From assembly GCA_041749535.1 (NCBI GenBank), contig JBGTBE010000088.1:93969-157968 (forward strand): 64,000 nt of DNA, written 5' to 3'. The notes below the pieces were generated by a model that ran no database searches, was not told the DNA's origin, and saw nothing but the letters and a program-made list of their open reading frames with translations. The position numbers and the translations under genes were made by a program. This stretch comes from JBBQZU01 sp041749535 (GTDB lineage: Bacteria; Bacteroidota; Bacteroidia; Flavobacteriales_D; Cryomorphaceae). This document shows positions 19,306 to 26,283 of the stretch, piece by piece (the first letter of the stretch is position 1; the number at the start of each line of letters is the position of its first letter).

Positions 19306-19338
19306 AGGCCGTCTCGTCAAACCTTGACGAGACAGCCT
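19306..19338 (-). promoter_or_regulatory. Candidate attenuator hairpin between rplL and rpoB
   Basis: A perfect ten-base inverted repeat, GTCTCGTCAA (19311-19320) and TTGACGAGAC (19324-19333), is extended by AGGC/GCCT across one mismatch. Reading on the minus strand it is followed after seven bases by a five-base T tract. Position and form match a partial terminator at the rplL-rpoB junction. Confidence 0.7.
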
Positions 19339-19355
19339 AAACCTTTAACAATTCT

Positions 19356-19374
19356 GAAGCAAATTGTTTGCTTC
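19356..19374 (-). promoter_or_regulatory. Hairpin immediately after the rplL stop
   Basis: GAAGCAAA and TTTGCTTC form a perfect eight-base stem with a three-base loop, five bases past the rplL stop codon. There is no T tract, so it is more likely an mRNA-stability or processing element than a terminator. Confidence 0.55.
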
Positions 19375-19378
19375 GATA

Positions 19379-19759
19379 TTACTTAATTTCAACTTCAGCA
19401 CCGGCTTCTTCGAGTTGTGACTTAAGCGATTCTGCTTCTTCTTTGGAAACACCTTCCTTCAAAGGAGCAGGGGCTTTGTCAACCAGCTCTTTTGCCTCTT
19501 TCAGACCAAGACCAGTAAGCTCTTTTACGAGTTTCACTACTCCGAGTTTAGCACCACCAGCTGCTTTCAATATTACATCGAAAGCTGTCTGAACTGCTTC
19601 AGCTTCAGAACCTCCACCACCAGCACCTGGGGCGGCCATTACAGCTGCGGCAGCAGCTGGTTCGATACCATGCTCATCCTTAAGATAAGTAGCCAGTTCG
19701 TTCACTTCTTTCACTGTAAGGCTCACAAGTTGATCGCCTATTGCTTTTATATCTGCCAT
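19379..19759 (-). CDS. rplL: Large ribosomal subunit protein bL12 (L7/L12)
   Basis: 126 residues. The N-terminal dimerisation helices (IKAIGDQLVSLTVKEVNELATYL), an Ala/Gly-rich hinge and the globular C-terminal domain (FDVILKAAGGAKLGVVKLVKELTGLGLKEAK) are all present. It forms the ribosomal stalk, binding through L10, and recruits translational GTPases. The gene follows rplJ by 42 bases and precedes the hairpin-bearing spacer before rpoB. Confidence 0.97.
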   Translation of the reverse strand: MADIKAIGDQLVSLTVKEVNELATYLKDEHGIEPAAAAAVMAAPGAGGGGSEAEAVQTAFDVILKAAGGAKLGVVKLVKELTGLGLKEAKELVDKAPAPLKEGVSKEEAESLKSQLEEAGAEVEIK

Positions 19760-19801
19760 TGTTGTTGTTTTTAAAGTTGTTGTTTTGTTGTTGATAAAAA
19801 A

Positions 19802-20320
19802 TTAACGTTCTGAAAGTGTTTTTACCAGACCTGCCACAGTGTGACCTCCTGATTGCAATGCGCCAACCACATTCTTGATTGGAGATTGCAGCAATGCCAC
19901 TATATCACCAATAAGTTCTTCTCTCGACTTGACATTGATCAAGGCTTCGAGTTGGTTATCGCCTACGAAACACATTTCTTCAACATATGCCGCCTTCAAT
20001 AAAGGCTTGGCGTGTTTTCTTCTGAATTCTTTGATGAGTCTTGCCGGAGCACTGCCCGACTCAGCCATCATCAATGAAGTAGAACCTTTCAGTGAACCGT
20101 AGATATCTGAGAAATCCTTGCCTTCAACGCGCTCAAGCGCTTTCTTAAGAAGCGTGTTTTTAACCACTGTCATCTTAATGTTTTTATTGAAACAAGTTCT
20201 TCTAAGCTCTGAGGTCACTTCTGCATTCAGTTCAGAAGTATCGGTAAGGTAAACTGTGCCTGTCGATGACAGGGTCTCCACCAGTTCGTCAATCAGTTGA
20301 TTTTTCTCTGCTTTTGTCAT
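19802..20320 (-). CDS. rplJ: Large ribosomal subunit protein uL10
   Basis: 172 residues, normal length. MTKAEKNQLIDELVETL starts the protein; MTVVKNTLLKKAL is the conserved rRNA-binding segment and the C-terminal helix binds L7/L12 dimers. The gap to rplA is only 20 bases, so there is no room for a separate L10 leader; any autoregulatory site would have to lie inside the rplA end. Confidence 0.96.
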   Translation of the reverse strand: MTKAEKNQLIDELVETLSSTGTVYLTDTSELNAEVTSELRRTCFNKNIKMTVVKNTLLKKALERVEGKDFSDIYGSLKGSTSLMMAESGSAPARLIKEFRRKHAKPLLKAAYVEEMCFVGDNQLEALINVKSREELIGDIVALLQSPIKNVVGALQSGGHTVAGLVKTLSER

Positions 20321-20340
20321 TTTTTCAGATTCCGTTAGAG

Positions 20341-21033
20341 TTAAACAGCTGATGATTTGATTTCGATCTTAACACTTGGCGACATTGTTCCGCTAATCGA
20401 GATACTTTTGATATAAGTACCTTTTGCTGAAGAAGGCTTCAGCTTGAGAAGGGTTTGAATCACTTCGTTGGCATTCTCCTTGATCATTGCAGCCTCAAAA
20501 GAGGATTTGCCAACGCTCGCATGGATTATGCCGTACTTGTCAACCTTAAAATCGATTTTACCGGCTTTTACATCTTGCACAGCCTTTGCCACATCCATCG
20601 TAACGGTTCCTGTTTTGGGGTTCGGCATGAGACCTCTTGGACCGAGAATACGGCCGAGTGCTCCTACTTTTCCCATCACGTTTGGCGTGGTAATAATTAC
20701 ATCTACATCGGTCCAGCCATTCTTAATCTTCTCGATATAATCATCAAGCCCTACAAAGTCGGCTCCGGCCTCATTGGCCTCAGCTTCTTTATCGGGGGTG
20801 CAAAGCACCAAAACACGAACTACTTTTCCGGTACCGTGTGGAAGAGACACGCTGCCTCTAACCATCTGGTTTGCTTTTCTTGGGTCTACGCCGAGACGGA
20901 CCGCTATATCTATACTTGAGTCGAATTTGGTGCTTGCAATTTTCTTTACAATACCAGATGCTTCTTCGAGTGAATAGAATTTAGACGGGTCGTACTTGTC
21001 TAGCGCTTCTTTTTGTTTCTTAGATACTCGCAT
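20341..21033 (-). CDS. rplA: Large ribosomal subunit protein uL1
   Basis: 230 residues. GTGKVVRVLVLCTP and LGPRGLMPNPKTGTV are the diagnostic L1 motifs. It binds the L1 stalk of 23S rRNA and in many bacteria also represses the L11-L1 operon through the mRNA leader. It follows rplK with a 10-base gap. Confidence 0.97.
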   Translation of the reverse strand: MRVSKKQKEALDKYDPSKFYSLEEASGIVKKIASTKFDSSIDIAVRLGVDPRKANQMVRGSVSLPHGTGKVVRVLVLCTPDKEAEANEAGADFVGLDDYIEKIKNGWTDVDVIITTPNVMGKVGALGRILGPRGLMPNPKTGTVTMDVAKAVQDVKAGKIDFKVDKYGIIHASVGKSSFEAAMIKENANEVIQTLLKLKPSSAKGTYIKSISISGTMSPSVKIEIKSSAV

Positions 21034-21043
21034 ACTAAAAGTT

Positions 21044-21487
21044 TTAACCGTTAAATGGGTTTTTGCCTTTTACCGTAATTCCCATGCTCCTTGCAGTTCC
21101 GGCAACCATTTTCATGGCTGACTCAAGGGTGAAACAATTCAAATCGGGCATTTTGTCTTCAGCGATGGCTTTTACCTGATCCCAGGTAACTGAACCAACT
21201 TTAAGACGGTTCGACTCAGCCGAACCAGATTTGAGTTTTGCTGCATCCTTAAGCTGGATTGCTGCTGGTGGGGTTTTCACCACAAAGTCGAAGGACTTAT
21301 CGGTGTAAACGGTAATTAAAACAGGTAAAACTTTTCCAGCCAGATCTTGTGTTCGCGCGTTAAACTGCTTGCAAAACTCCATTATGTTCACACCCTTAGA
21401 TCCTAAAGCAGGTCCTACGGGGGGAGCTGGATTGGCTGCTGCGCCTTTCACTTGCAGTTTAATCATTGCGCTTACTTCTCTCGCCAT
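21044..21487 (-). CDS. rplK: Large ribosomal subunit protein uL11
   Basis: 147 residues, normal length. The N-terminal KLQVKGAAANPAPPVGPALGSKGVN carries the conserved proline pair region used in GTPase-centre binding, and the C-terminal domain ends with ITVKGKNPF. A structured leader precedes it. Confidence 0.97.
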   Translation of the reverse strand: MAREVSAMIKLQVKGAAANPAPPVGPALGSKGVNIMEFCKQFNARTQDLAGKVLPVLITVYTDKSFDFVVKTPPAAIQLKDAAKLKSGSAESNRLKVGSVTWDQVKAIAEDKMPDLNCFTLESAMKMVAGTARSMGITVKGKNPFNG

Positions 21488-21516
21488 GTTAAGTTTTAAT
21501 TTGGGTTATATAGATT

Positions 21517-21569
21517 CAGTGGTCATTGTTGGAAGCAATCCGCACTCACATCTGCGGTACGAACCACTG
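21517..21569 (-). promoter_or_regulatory. Candidate L1-binding leader structure before rplK
   Basis: In the 95-base nusG-rplK spacer, CAGTGGT (21517-21523) is complementary to ACCACTG (21563-21569). Inside it, CCGCA (21540-21544) pairs with TGCGG (21553-21557) around an eight-base loop. The result on the mRNA is a bulged two-helix element about 30 bases before the rplK ATG, where L1 autoregulation sites lie in other bacteria. Assignment to L1 is inference from position. Confidence 0.5.
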
Positions 21570-21582
21570 TTGAATCCTTGGT

Positions 21583-22137
21583 TTAGCTCTCCTTCTCTAC
21601 CTGAAGGTACCCTAGTTCCAGTGGTGTCTTTCTTCCGAAAATCTTCACCATCACTTTGAGTTTCTTCTTCTCTTCGTTAATTTCTTCAATCACTCCATTA
21701 AAATTATTGAATGGGCCATCTATTACTTTGACGTTCTCGCCAATAACAAAAGGTATGTTCAACTCTTCAGCGCTATCAGCAAGTTCATCCACCTTTCCAA
21801 GGATTCGCTTTACTTCTGCAGGTCTTAAAGGCACGGGGTCTCCGCCTTTCTCAGAACCTAAAAAACCGATCACGTTGTTCACACTTTTAATAAGGTGTGG
21901 AATTTCACCCACCAAATCAGCTTCAATCATCACATAGCCAGGGTAAAAATTTCTCTCCTTGCTGATTTTCTTTCCATTTCTGATTTGGAAAATTTTTTCA
22001 GTTGGAATGAGCACCTGTGTTACATAATCGTTCAGGTTGCTGCGGCCTATTTCAAGCTCAATCATCTCCTTAACCTTCTTCTCCTTGCCGCTCACTGCAC
22101 GAACCACATACCACTTTTTGCCGGTAGCTTCAGTCAT
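21583..22137 (-). CDS. nusG: Transcription termination/antitermination protein NusG
   Basis: 184 residues from the ATG at 22137 (MTEATGKKWYVVRAVSG); a start at 22155 would overlap secE. The NGN domain (KKWYVVRAVSGKEKKVKEMIELE ... YPGYVMIEADL) is followed by a C-terminal KOW domain (GENVKVIDGPFNNFNGVIEEI). NusG binds RNA polymerase to modulate pausing and couples to ribosomes via S10. It lies 14 bases after secE. Confidence 0.96.
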   Translation of the reverse strand: MTEATGKKWYVVRAVSGKEKKVKEMIELEIGRSNLNDYVTQVLIPTEKIFQIRNGKKISKERNFYPGYVMIEADLVGEIPHLIKSVNNVIGFLGSEKGGDPVPLRPAEVKRILGKVDELADSAEELNIPFVIGENVKVIDGPFNNFNGVIEEINEEKKKLKVMVKIFGRKTPLELGYLQVEKES

Positions 22138-22151
22138 TGCTGTCAATTTAA

Positions 22152-22382
22152 TCAATTAAGTGCCTGGTAGATATACCCCAGTATTCCTTTCCACTGGAAA
22201 CCTTCGCCTCCTGTAACACGAACACCAAAAATGTAGTCCATCAAAAAGATGATAAGCGCTATGATCGCTGAAGCTACGAGCACCAGGATGCTGCTGCTTT
22301 GCAGCTGCTTCCATGTTGGCCATGTAACTTTGTGCAATAGCTCATCATATGATTCTCGGAATGTAGTTTTTAAACTTGCCAC
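22152..22382 (-). CDS. secE: Preprotein translocase subunit SecE
   Basis: 76 residues, single-helix short form. An amphipathic segment with YDELLHKVTWPTWKQL precedes the membrane helix (SILVLVASAIIALIIFLMDYIFG). The VTWPT motif is diagnostic. It stabilises SecY in the export channel. It is located directly after tRNA-Trp and before nusG, the usual place. Confidence 0.95.
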   Translation of the reverse strand: MASLKTTFRESYDELLHKVTWPTWKQLQSSSILVLVASAIIALIIFLMDYIFGVRVTGGEGFQWKGILGYIYQALN

Positions 22383-22399
22383 GATTTCTTCGTTTTAAG

Positions 22400-22472
22400 C
22401 ACGGGTGGAGAGGCTCGAACTCCCGACACCTGGTTTTGGAGACCAGTGCTCTACCAACTGAGCTACACCCGT
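22400..22472 (-). tRNA. tRNA-Trp (CCA)
   Basis: 73 bases. Acceptor arms ACGGGTG/CACCCGT with discriminator G, D-arm TAGCTCAGTTGGTAGAGC, anticodon loop with CCA (CTCCAAAA), T-loop TTCGAGC. CCA is not encoded. It lies 17 bases upstream of secE. Confidence 0.96.
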
Positions 22473-22487
22473 TTATTGACAGGTAAA

Positions 22488-22511
22488 GGTGAGCACCCAA
22501 AGATGCTCACC
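22488..22511 (-). terminator. Hairpin after tuf, possible terminator or processing site
   Basis: GGTGAGCA (22488-22495) and TGCTCACC (22504-22511) form a perfect eight-base stem with an eight-base loop, 24 bases past the tuf stop and just before tRNA-Trp. The T tract that follows on the minus strand is weak (TTTACC), so termination is likely partial. Confidence 0.55.
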
Positions 22512-22535
22512 CCTTCCCCATCAAAAGTTTATTAA

Positions 22536-23723
22536 TTAACTAATGATTTCAGTAACCTGACCTGCACCTACTGTACGACCACCTTCGCGGATCGCAAAAC
22601 GAAGACCTTTGTCCATCGCTACAGGTACTATCAATTCTACTGTTATTGTTACGTTGTCACCTGGCATTACCATCTCGCGACCTTCGCCAAGGAAAATCTC
22701 CCCTGTTACGTCAGTGGTGCGCAGGTAAAACTGTGGACGGTATCTGTTGTGGAATGGAGTGTGACGGCCACCTTCTTCCTTCTTCAAAACATAAATCTCT
22801 GCTTTGAATTTGGTGTGAGGTGTGATAGACCCTGGCTTGGCAATAACCATTCCACGGCGAATTACACTTTTATCAATACCACGAAGTAGTAGACCAACGT
22901 TATCGCCAGCTTCACCTCTGTTGAGTATTTTGCGGAACATCTCAACGCCTGTTACAACAGACTTAAGTTTTTCAACCTGCATTCCGATGATTTCAACTTC
23001 ATCACCTGAGTTGATAATACCTGTTTCGATACGACCTGTTGCAACTGTACCACGACCTGTAATCGAGAATACGTCTTCAACTGGCATAAGGAATGGCTTG
23101 TCGATGTCACGTGGTGGCATTTCGATCCAAACGTCTACTGATTCCATCAGTTCTTCAACTGTAGCAACCCATTTTGGCTCACCATTTAGTGCACCAAGAG
23201 CAGAACCTTTGATAACAGGTGTATTGTCACCATCATACTCGTAGAATGAAAGAAGCTCACGCACTTCCATTTCAACAAGCTCAAGAAGCTCTTCATCATC
23301 AACCATGTCCACTTTGTTAAGGAACACAACGATGCGTGGAACACCTACCTGACGACCAAGAAGGATGTGCTCGCGGGTTTGTGGCATAGGGCCATCAGTA
23401 GCAGCAACAACCAGAATAGCGCCGTCCATCTGGGCAGCACCTGTTACCATGTTCTTTACGTAGTCAGCGTGACCTGGGCAGTCAACGTGGGCGTAGTGAC
23501 GGTTCACAGTTTGGTATTCAACGTGTGAAGTATTGATAGTAATACCTCTTTCTTTCTCTTCGGGAGCATTATCGATCATATCGAAGCTTCTCACTTCAGC
23601 AAGACCTTTAGAAGAAAGTACGGATGTGATCGCTGCGGTAAGGGTAGTTTTACCGTGGTCAACGTGGCCGATGGTACCTATGTTAAGGTGCGGCTTGGAG
23701 CGATCGAATGTTTCTTTAGCCAT
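22536..23723 (-). CDS. tuf: Elongation factor Tu
   Basis: 395 residues, full length. GHVDHGKT (19-26) P-loop, DCPGHADY, and NKVD GTPase motifs are intact, and the switch I segment RGITINTSHVEY is conserved. Domains II and III continue to GRTVGAGQVTEI. It delivers aminoacyl-tRNA to the ribosome. Four tRNA genes lie directly upstream on the same strand, so the tRNAs and tuf may share one transcript. Confidence 0.98.
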   Translation of the reverse strand: MAKETFDRSKPHLNIGTIGHVDHGKTTLTAAITSVLSSKGLAEVRSFDMIDNAPEEKERGITINTSHVEYQTVNRHYAHVDCPGHADYVKNMVTGAAQMDGAILVVAATDGPMPQTREHILLGRQVGVPRIVVFLNKVDMVDDEELLELVEMEVRELLSFYEYDGDNTPVIKGSALGALNGEPKWVATVEELMESVDVWIEMPPRDIDKPFLMPVEDVFSITGRGTVATGRIETGIINSGDEVEIIGMQVEKLKSVVTGVEMFRKILNRGEAGDNVGLLLRGIDKSVIRRGMVIAKPGSITPHTKFKAEIYVLKKEEGGRHTPFHNRYRPQFYLRTTDVTGEIFLGEGREMVMPGDNVTITVELIVPVAMDKGLRFAIREGGRTVGAGQVTEIIS

Positions 23724-23782
23724 GAGCTAGATTTTAGTGGTTATGTTAATCTTTATTTTCGTGTGCAATAGTGCCAAATTTG

Positions 23783-23854
<72 letters not shown>

Positions 23855-23863
23855 TTTAGGTGG

Positions 23864-23936
23864 AGCGGGAGACGGGATTCGAACCCGCGACATTTAGCTT
23901 GGAAGGCTAATGCTCTACCAACTGAGCTACTCCCGC
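23864..23936 (-). tRNA. tRNA-Gly (UCC)
   Basis: 73 bases. GCGGGAG/CTCCCGC acceptor arms, anticodon TCC in the loop CTTCCAA, T-loop TTCGAAT. Separated from the neighbouring tRNA-Thr by 9 bases. Confidence 0.96.
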
Positions 23937-23959
23937 CTTTCTCTTGAGATAAGTAAAAG

Positions 23960-24042
23960 TGGGGAGAGCAGGATTCGAACCTGCGAAGGTATAAACCAAC
24001 AGATTTACAGTCTGTCCTCGTTAGCCACTTGAGTATCTCCCC
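23960..24042 (-). tRNA. tRNA-Tyr (GUA)
   Basis: 83 bases with the long variable arm of a class II tRNA. GGGGAGA/TCTCCCC acceptor arms, discriminator A, anticodon GTA in the loop CTGTAAA. Confidence 0.96.
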
Positions 24043-24063
24043 AAAGATTAACTATCTTAAGAG

Positions 24064-24137
24064 AGCCGATGGAGGGATTCGAACCCCCGACCCGCTGATT
24101 ACAAATCAGCTGCTCTGGCCAACTGAGCTACATCGGC
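24064..24137 (-). tRNA. tRNA-Thr (UGU)
   Basis: 74 bases. GCCGATG/CATCGGC acceptor arms, anticodon TGT in the loop TTTGTAA between GCTGA and TCAGC, T-loop TTCGAAT. First gene of the tRNA-tuf cluster. Confidence 0.96.
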
Positions 24138-24706
24138 AAAATCAATATTTTAAGAACGTTTGGCCGCAGGCCGCACCTTTTCCCAAAAAGGTTTGCAAAT
24201 GTATGAAAGTTTTTCGTTCAAAAAGTGTGTTCACTATTTTTTCTGAACACATCGGAGGTTATTGAAGGTCTATCATCTAAACTATTGATAACGAAACAGG
24301 CATTAAGCATTGATTTACTTACATATATGTTGGCAATCAAGAGCAATTTTATAAATGATCATAAATGTTAAAGTGCAATCAATTTCGATCAATTGAAAAT
24401 CTTTCTCCTACATCACATATGGTTTTGTACTTAGGTTCAATCTATACAAGACAGCATTTATGCTTTCTTCCTAACAAAAAAGCTCAAATCTGAGGGTATG
24501 GTTTGGTGATTGCGCGATTTACCATTTTTCAAACACATGTTCAACCCATGAATCCAATTTGCGAAAATGAATGTTAGAGCGGGCTAAGATTTCTTCTAAC
24601 CACCTGTGGTTTCAAATAATTCCGCTATGCCAACCCAAAATCCGCCAATCGTAATTTCAATCCAGTTAGGAACAATGGAATAACGAACTACCAATAGTTA
24701 TGGACT
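24138..24706. other. 569-base gene-free interval upstream of the tRNA-tuf cluster
   Basis: No open frame here has recognisable coding character; one frame at 24029-24265 is mostly tRNA antisense. It contains a promoter-like element for the tRNA cluster (24196-24203) and an inverted repeat GTGTTCA/TGAACAC at 24227-24250. The rest, about 24251-24706, is AT-rich and shows no structure that I can name. Confidence 0.6.
24196..24222 (-). promoter_or_regulatory. Probable promoter of the tRNA-tuf operon
   Basis: On the minus strand TACATTTG (24203-24196) fits TAnnTTTG, and TTTG at 24222-24219 could be the -33 element, with a 15-base spacer, somewhat short. It lies 59 bases upstream of the tRNA-Thr(UGU) 5' end. 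Confidence 0.5.
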
Positions 24707-24729
24707 AAAAAAGGGGCTGATGGAGCCCC
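24707..24729 (-). terminator. Intrinsic terminator after raiA/hpf
   Basis: On the minus strand GGGGCT pairs with AGCCCC (24729-24713) around a five-base loop, followed by six T. It lies 37 bases past the gene's stop. Confidence 0.88.
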
Positions 24730-24765
24730 TAATGTGATGATATTCCGTTTCGGGTGAAAAGCTAA

Positions 24766-25068
24766 CTAACTCGCCATTGCCTGCTTTCCTTTAAGTTTCC
24801 GTATTTGCCTCCGCAAGGCTTCGACTACGAGGTCTGTACCTTCTTCGAATGTACTGCTTTGCCTTTTGGCAAAAAGTTCTTTGCCTGGCACATTGAGTTT
24901 TATTTCGGTTATCTTATTCCCTTCTTCCTTATTTTTTTCGAGTTTGAGAAATACTTCGGCCCTAATCATATTGTCGTGAAACTGCTCCAGCTTATGGAGC
25001 TTTGATTCAATAAATGATACGAGTTTGCCATCGGCTTTAAACTGGATGGAATGAACACTAACTTGCAT
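24766..25068 (-). CDS. Ribosome hibernation factor, HPF/RaiA (YfiA) family
   Basis: 100 residues, the short form without a C-terminal dimerisation domain. The beta-alpha-beta-beta-beta-alpha pattern is visible: MQVSVHSIQFKADGKLVSFIE, then VFLKLEK, ITEIKLNVPG and FEEGTDLVVEALRRQIRKLKG. It is expected to bind the 30S decoding region in slow growth. It follows the recombinase gene by 34 bases and is the last gene before a terminator. Confidence 0.9.
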   Translation of the reverse strand: MQVSVHSIQFKADGKLVSFIESKLHKLEQFHDNMIRAEVFLKLEKNKEEGNKITEIKLNVPGKELFAKRQSSTFEEGTDLVVEALRRQIRKLKGKQAMAS

Positions 25069-25102
25069 AGTCGTTCTTTTTTTTGAGGGTTAATAAATAT
25101 GC

Positions 25103-25984
25103 TCATCCCTTCGGATGTGCTTTGCGGTGAATCTCTTTGAGTTTGTCAATGGTATTGTGGGTGTAAAGTTGCGTTGCAGCCAGTGAGCTGTGACCAAGTA
25201 ATTCCTTGATCGCATTCAAATCAGCCCCCCTATTCAACATGTGTGTAGCAAATGTATGACGCAGAACGTGAGGGCTTTTCTTGCGCAATGAACTTACCCT
25301 CGAAAGGTAGTTATTAACCACATTATAAACAAGCCTCGAATATACTTTCGTACCTCGTTTGGTAAGAAAGAGAGATGCCGAGTGGCTGATTTCCGAAAGT
25401 GCTTCGCGGTTATTGATGTATGCTTCCAACACAGGTATTAATGCTTCACCTACGGGAACGATTCTTTCCTTGTTTCGCTTACCGAGTACCTTCAGCGTTT
25501 TGCGCTGAATATCAAGGTCAGAAATTTCTATTCCCACGAGTTCAGCACAGCGCAAACCTGTTTGATAAAACAATTCTATGATGGCCCGATCGCGACTTCC
25601 CTCAAATCCTGGGTCAAAAATGGATGGATCTAGCAGCAATTCCATTTGGCCCTCTTCTACATACACCGGAAGTTTAAATGAGATCTTGGGAACTGTAAGC
25701 CTCTTTGAGGGATCGCTGGCGAGACCGTAAAACTTCTGGAGCCACTTGAAGTATGCTCTTGCAGCGCTTAGTTTTCTTTGCAGCGACCGTGCATCGAGCC
25801 CTTCTTCAAAAATTGAAGCGAGCCAAGTTCTCAGTTGCTGGTAACTGGCGTCGCCGATATCAGTCAATTCAAAATTCTCCAAAAGCCAGGCGGTGAGCTG
25901 TTGCAGATCAGTATGATATGCTTTGACAGTATGCGGACTGTATCTTTTCTCAAATTGAAGATAGTCAAGGAAACTTTTGAGCAT
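25103..25984 (-). CDS. Tyrosine recombinase XerC/XerD family
   Basis: 293 residues with an N-terminal SAM-like core-binding domain (1-90) and a C-terminal catalytic domain. The catalytic set is complete: R145 in GLRCAE, K169 in LGKRNKE, H239 and R242 in HVLRHTF, H265 in LLGHSSL, and Tyr274 in QLYTH. It matches the housekeeping Xer proteins that resolve chromosome dimers at dif; no dif-like site was found nearby. Its ATG follows the T tract of the rpsU terminator without a gap, and no separate promoter is seen, so it probably relies on read-through. Confidence 0.88.
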   Translation of the reverse strand: MLKSFLDYLQFEKRYSPHTVKAYHTDLQQLTAWLLENFELTDIGDASYQQLRTWLASIFEEGLDARSLQRKLSAARAYFKWLQKFYGLASDPSKRLTVPKISFKLPVYVEEGQMELLLDPSIFDPGFEGSRDRAIIELFYQTGLRCAELVGIEISDLDIQRKTLKVLGKRNKERIVPVGEALIPVLEAYINNREALSEISHSASLFLTKRGTKVYSRLVYNVVNNYLSRVSSLRKKSPHVLRHTFATHMLNRGADLNAIKELLGHSSLAATQLYTHNTIDKLKEIHRKAHPKG

Positions 25985-26010
25985 AAAAAAGGGCGGCTTA
26001 AAGGCCGCCC
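25985..26010 (-). terminator. Intrinsic terminator of rpsU, fused to the xerC start
   Basis: On the minus strand GGGCGGC and GCCGCCC (26010-25991) form a seven-base GC-rich stem with a six-base loop, followed by six T that run straight into the ATG of the recombinase gene at 25984. Confidence 0.88.
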
Positions 26011-26031
26011 TAATATAAGGATTGTATTTAT

Positions 26032-26223
26032 CTACTCAAGGGTTCTCTTAATGGCAGAAGCATAAATTGCCTTCAATCGCTGCTGTCGTTTCACTATGGA
26101 AGGTTTGGTAAATTGCTGTCTTACACGCAATTCTTTAATAACGCCGGTGCGATCAAATTTCTTCTTGAACTTCTTGAGCGCACGCTCAATGTTCTCGCCT
26201 TCTTTTACTGGTACTATTAACAT
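26032..26223 (-). CDS. rpsU: Small ribosomal subunit protein bS21
   Basis: 63 residues from the ATG at 26223 (MLIVPVKEGENIERALKKFKKKF). A longer frame to 26256 adds an untypical N-terminus and crosses into the promoter. The protein is lysine/arginine-rich with the family's RALKKFKKKFD segment. It binds the 30S platform near the anti-Shine-Dalgarno region. Confidence 0.94.
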   Translation of the reverse strand: MLIVPVKEGENIERALKKFKKKFDRTGVIKELRVRQQFTKPSIVKRQQRLKAIYASAIKRTLE

Positions 26224-26253
26224 ATTCTTCTGAGTCCTTTTAATTAGGGAGCG

Positions 26254-26261
26254 CAAATATA
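26254..26261 (-). promoter_or_regulatory. -7 promoter element for rpsU
   Basis: On the minus strand TATATTTG fits TAnnTTTG, 30 bases before the rpsU ATG. A TTTG 14 bases further upstream (26279-26276) could serve as -33. It supports the shorter rpsU start. Confidence 0.5.
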
Positions 26262-26283
26262 CACTTTTAATGAAACAAAAAAA

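Noticed and set aside
20321..20340. L10 mRNA leader
   Set aside because: Only 20 bases separate rplA and rplJ, too little for the known L10-L12 leader fold.
24029..24265. 78-residue plus-strand frame over tRNA-Thr and its upstream region
   Set aside because: Its first half is the antisense of tRNA genes (RTPDPLITNQLLWPTELHRQ is a common tRNA artefact), and the rest has no coding character.
25103..25984. Integrase of a mobile element
   Set aside because: No attachment-site repeats, phage or conjugation genes are adjacent; length and motifs match housekeeping Xer recombinases, and neighbours are core genes.
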